Assembly: GCA_903851455.1 (NCBI GenBank)
Contig: CAINOM010000108.1
Location: forward strand, 1 to 7,878
DNA: 7,878 bases
Direction of reading: 5' to 3'
Origin: an uncultured Bacteroidota bacterium
Lineage (GTDB): Bacteria; Bacteroidota; Bacteroidia; Chitinophagales; Chitinophagaceae
Position 1 is the stretch's first letter. Every line of letters starts with the position of its first letter. The notes under the pieces were generated by a model. It saw nothing but the letters and a program-made list of their open reading frames with translations, was not told the origin of the DNA and did no database searches. Position numbers and translations under genes: made by a program. Shown piece by piece: positions 6,804-7,878 of the stretch.

Positions 6804-7667
6804 ATGCCAAAAGTCCCGTTCTGGGTTTTTATTTTTATTGCAATACTCTATTTCACCGCCGTCCGCGTGGATACCATGGATATCGATGCATCGCAATATG
6901 CCGAGATAAGCCGGGAGATGATGAAGAGTGGTGACTATCTGCATGTGTACGACCGTGGACTGAACTACCTGGACAAACCGCCCTTTCTCTTCTGGGCGAG
7001 CGCAGCGAGCATGAAAATTTTTGGGGTCAATAATTTTGGCTATAAATTTCCTTCCATATTGTTTGCGCTGCTGGCTTTATATGCCACTTACCGGCTGGCA
7101 AGGCTGTTCTACGGCGAGGCAACCGGCCGCATGGCCGCACTGGTACTGGCCACCTGCCAGGGCATGTTCCTGATGACGAACGACATACGCTGCGACACCA
7201 TACTCATGAGCTGGGTCATTACCGGTGTGTGGCTCATACAGGAGTGGTATGTGCAGTGCAAGCCAAAATACATCCTGCTCGGCTTTGCGGCGATCGGCTT
7301 CGGAATGATGACAAAGGGGCCCATCGCGCTGATGGTACCCGTATTCTGCTTCGCGTCCGACTGGGCCCTGAAGCGGCAATGGCGCAATTTCTTCAGGCCG
7401 GTTTACCTGCTGGGGCTGGTCATTATAGCTGTTCTGCTCATCCCCATGAGCATTGGGCTCTACCAGCAATTCGATCTTCATCCGGAGAAAGTAATGGAAG
7501 GCAAGCACGGGGTTTCAGGCCTGCGGTTCTTCTACTGGTCGCAAAGCTTCGGGCGCATCACTGGTGAAAGCCCCTGGAAGAATGACGTGAACATCGGCTT
7601 CCTGTTCCAGAATATGCTTTGGTCATTCCTGCCGTGGGTAGTACTTTTGTTCCGGCCATACTATTGA
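6804..7667 (+). CDS. GT39/ArnT-like membrane glycosyltransferase, N-terminal part before a frame break
   Basis: GT-C-fold enzymes of this family use polyprenyl-phosphate-linked sugars to glycosylate lipids or proteins on the outer side of the inner membrane. The frame gives 287 residues. The first membrane helix (about 5-21) is followed by the acidic catalytic-loop region (D26, D28), then QYAEISREMM at 31-40 and YLDKPPFLFW at 55-64, which are hallmarks of ArnT/GT39 proteins. Further hydrophobic segments lie around 84-103, 110-125, 133-148, 155-182, 198-220 and 264-286, with TKGP at 170-173. Family members usually have 450-550 residues, so this reading is about half length. The hydrophobic run at 272-283 turns abruptly into FRPYY and a TGA at 7665, while clear membrane-protein sequence continues in another frame. 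The sugar and acceptor are unknown. The ATG at 6804 follows an A-rich leader. Confidence 0.85.
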   Translation: MPKVPFWVFIFIAILYFTAVRVDTMDIDASQYAEISREMMKSGDYLHVYDRGLNYLDKPPFLFWASAASMKIFGVNNFGYKFPSILFALLALYATYRLARLFYGEATGRMAALVLATCQGMFLMTNDIRCDTILMSWVITGVWLIQEWYVQCKPKYILLGFAAIGFGMMTKGPIALMVPVFCFASDWALKRQWRNFFRPVYLLGLVIIAVLLIPMSIGLYQQFDLHPEKVMEGKHGVSGLRFFYWSQSFGRITGESPWKNDVNIGFLFQNMLWSFLPWVVLLFRPYY

Positions 7668-7878
7668 ATGCAGTTCAGCTCGTGAAGCAAAAATTCCGCC
7701 TGCAGCCACAGCAGGAGTGGGTAACCACTGGTGGCTTCCTCATCACCTATCTCGCACTTGGGTCTTCGGCCTACCAGTTGCCGCACTATATCTTTATTGC
7801 TTATCCATTCGCAGCTATTATTACAGCAAAACTGCTTTGGGATCTCATAGACGGAGAAAAGTACAGGGTCCTGCTGCG
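7649..7878 (+). pseudogene. Frameshifted continuation of the GT39-like glycosyltransferase, open at window end
   Basis: After the premature stop of the gene starting at 6804, the frame whose codons start at 7649, 7652 and so on stays open to the end of the window. It reads VPAILLNAVQLVKQKF and continues through a second hydrophobic stretch containing GGFLITYLALGSSAYQLPHY and then FIAYPFAAIITAKLLW. This is the expected next part of a GT39/ArnT-like enzyme: a helix, a short cytoplasmic loop, another helix, and a QLPHY segment like the KLPHY/KLPTY seen in ArnT relatives. No good start codon or leader is present, so it is not a separate gene. The downstream part must be in the -1 frame relative to the start (one base missing or two extra), near 7645-7660. 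Whether this is a real mutation or a sequencing error cannot be told from one read of the sequence. Confidence 0.8.

Noticed and set aside
7229..7567. A 112-residue plus-strand frame inside the glycosyltransferase, in the same frame as the downstream continuation
   Set aside because: It overlaps well-formed GT39 sequence and encodes a low-hydrophobicity His/Arg/Ala-rich peptide unlike the family. The real frame switch is after 7640.

Overview
The window looks like a piece of a Bacteroidota chromosome, most likely from the Chitinophagaceae or a near relative. The evidence is moderate GC with frequent ATA codons, A-rich leaders without a clear Shine-Dalgarno, TAnnTTTG-type promoter matches, a Bacteroidota-style giant sensor kinase, and an intergenic CCCCTTTAGGGG palindrome of a kind I recall from that phylum. 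The family-level placement is inference. Nothing points to a phage, plasmid, insertion sequence, CRISPR array or RNA gene.

Layout, left to right. Positions 1-633 (+) hold the 3' part of mazG, a nucleoside triphosphate pyrophosphohydrolase cut by the window edge. Positions 744-4478 (+) hold a 1244-residue sensor histidine kinase with about 12 membrane segments, three predicted extracytoplasmic domains, a HAMP linker and an NtrY-like kinase core. No response regulator is nearby. A 152-base convergent gap follows, carrying a GC-rich palindrome. Positions 4631-5635 (-) hold murB. A 105-base gap then contains a perfect 11-bp inverted repeat (5677-5713) that overlaps a candidate murB promoter. Positions 5741-6763 (-) hold an enolase-superfamily dipeptide epimerase. 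Across a 40-base divergent gap, a GT39/ArnT-like membrane glycosyltransferase begins at 6804 (+). Its reading frame breaks near 7645-7660 and continues in another frame to the window end.

murB and the dipeptide epimerase share a strand and a theme. MurB makes UDP-MurNAc for the wall, and the epimerase may recycle L-Ala-D-Glu muropeptides, although its dipeptide specificity cannot be read reliably from sequence. The glycosyltransferase is also an envelope gene. The kinase may sense envelope or extracellular conditions, but no regulatory link to its neighbours is visible. Most of the window is conserved chromosomal content. The items most worth a second look are the kinase architecture, the glycosyltransferase frameshift and the dyad upstream of murB.
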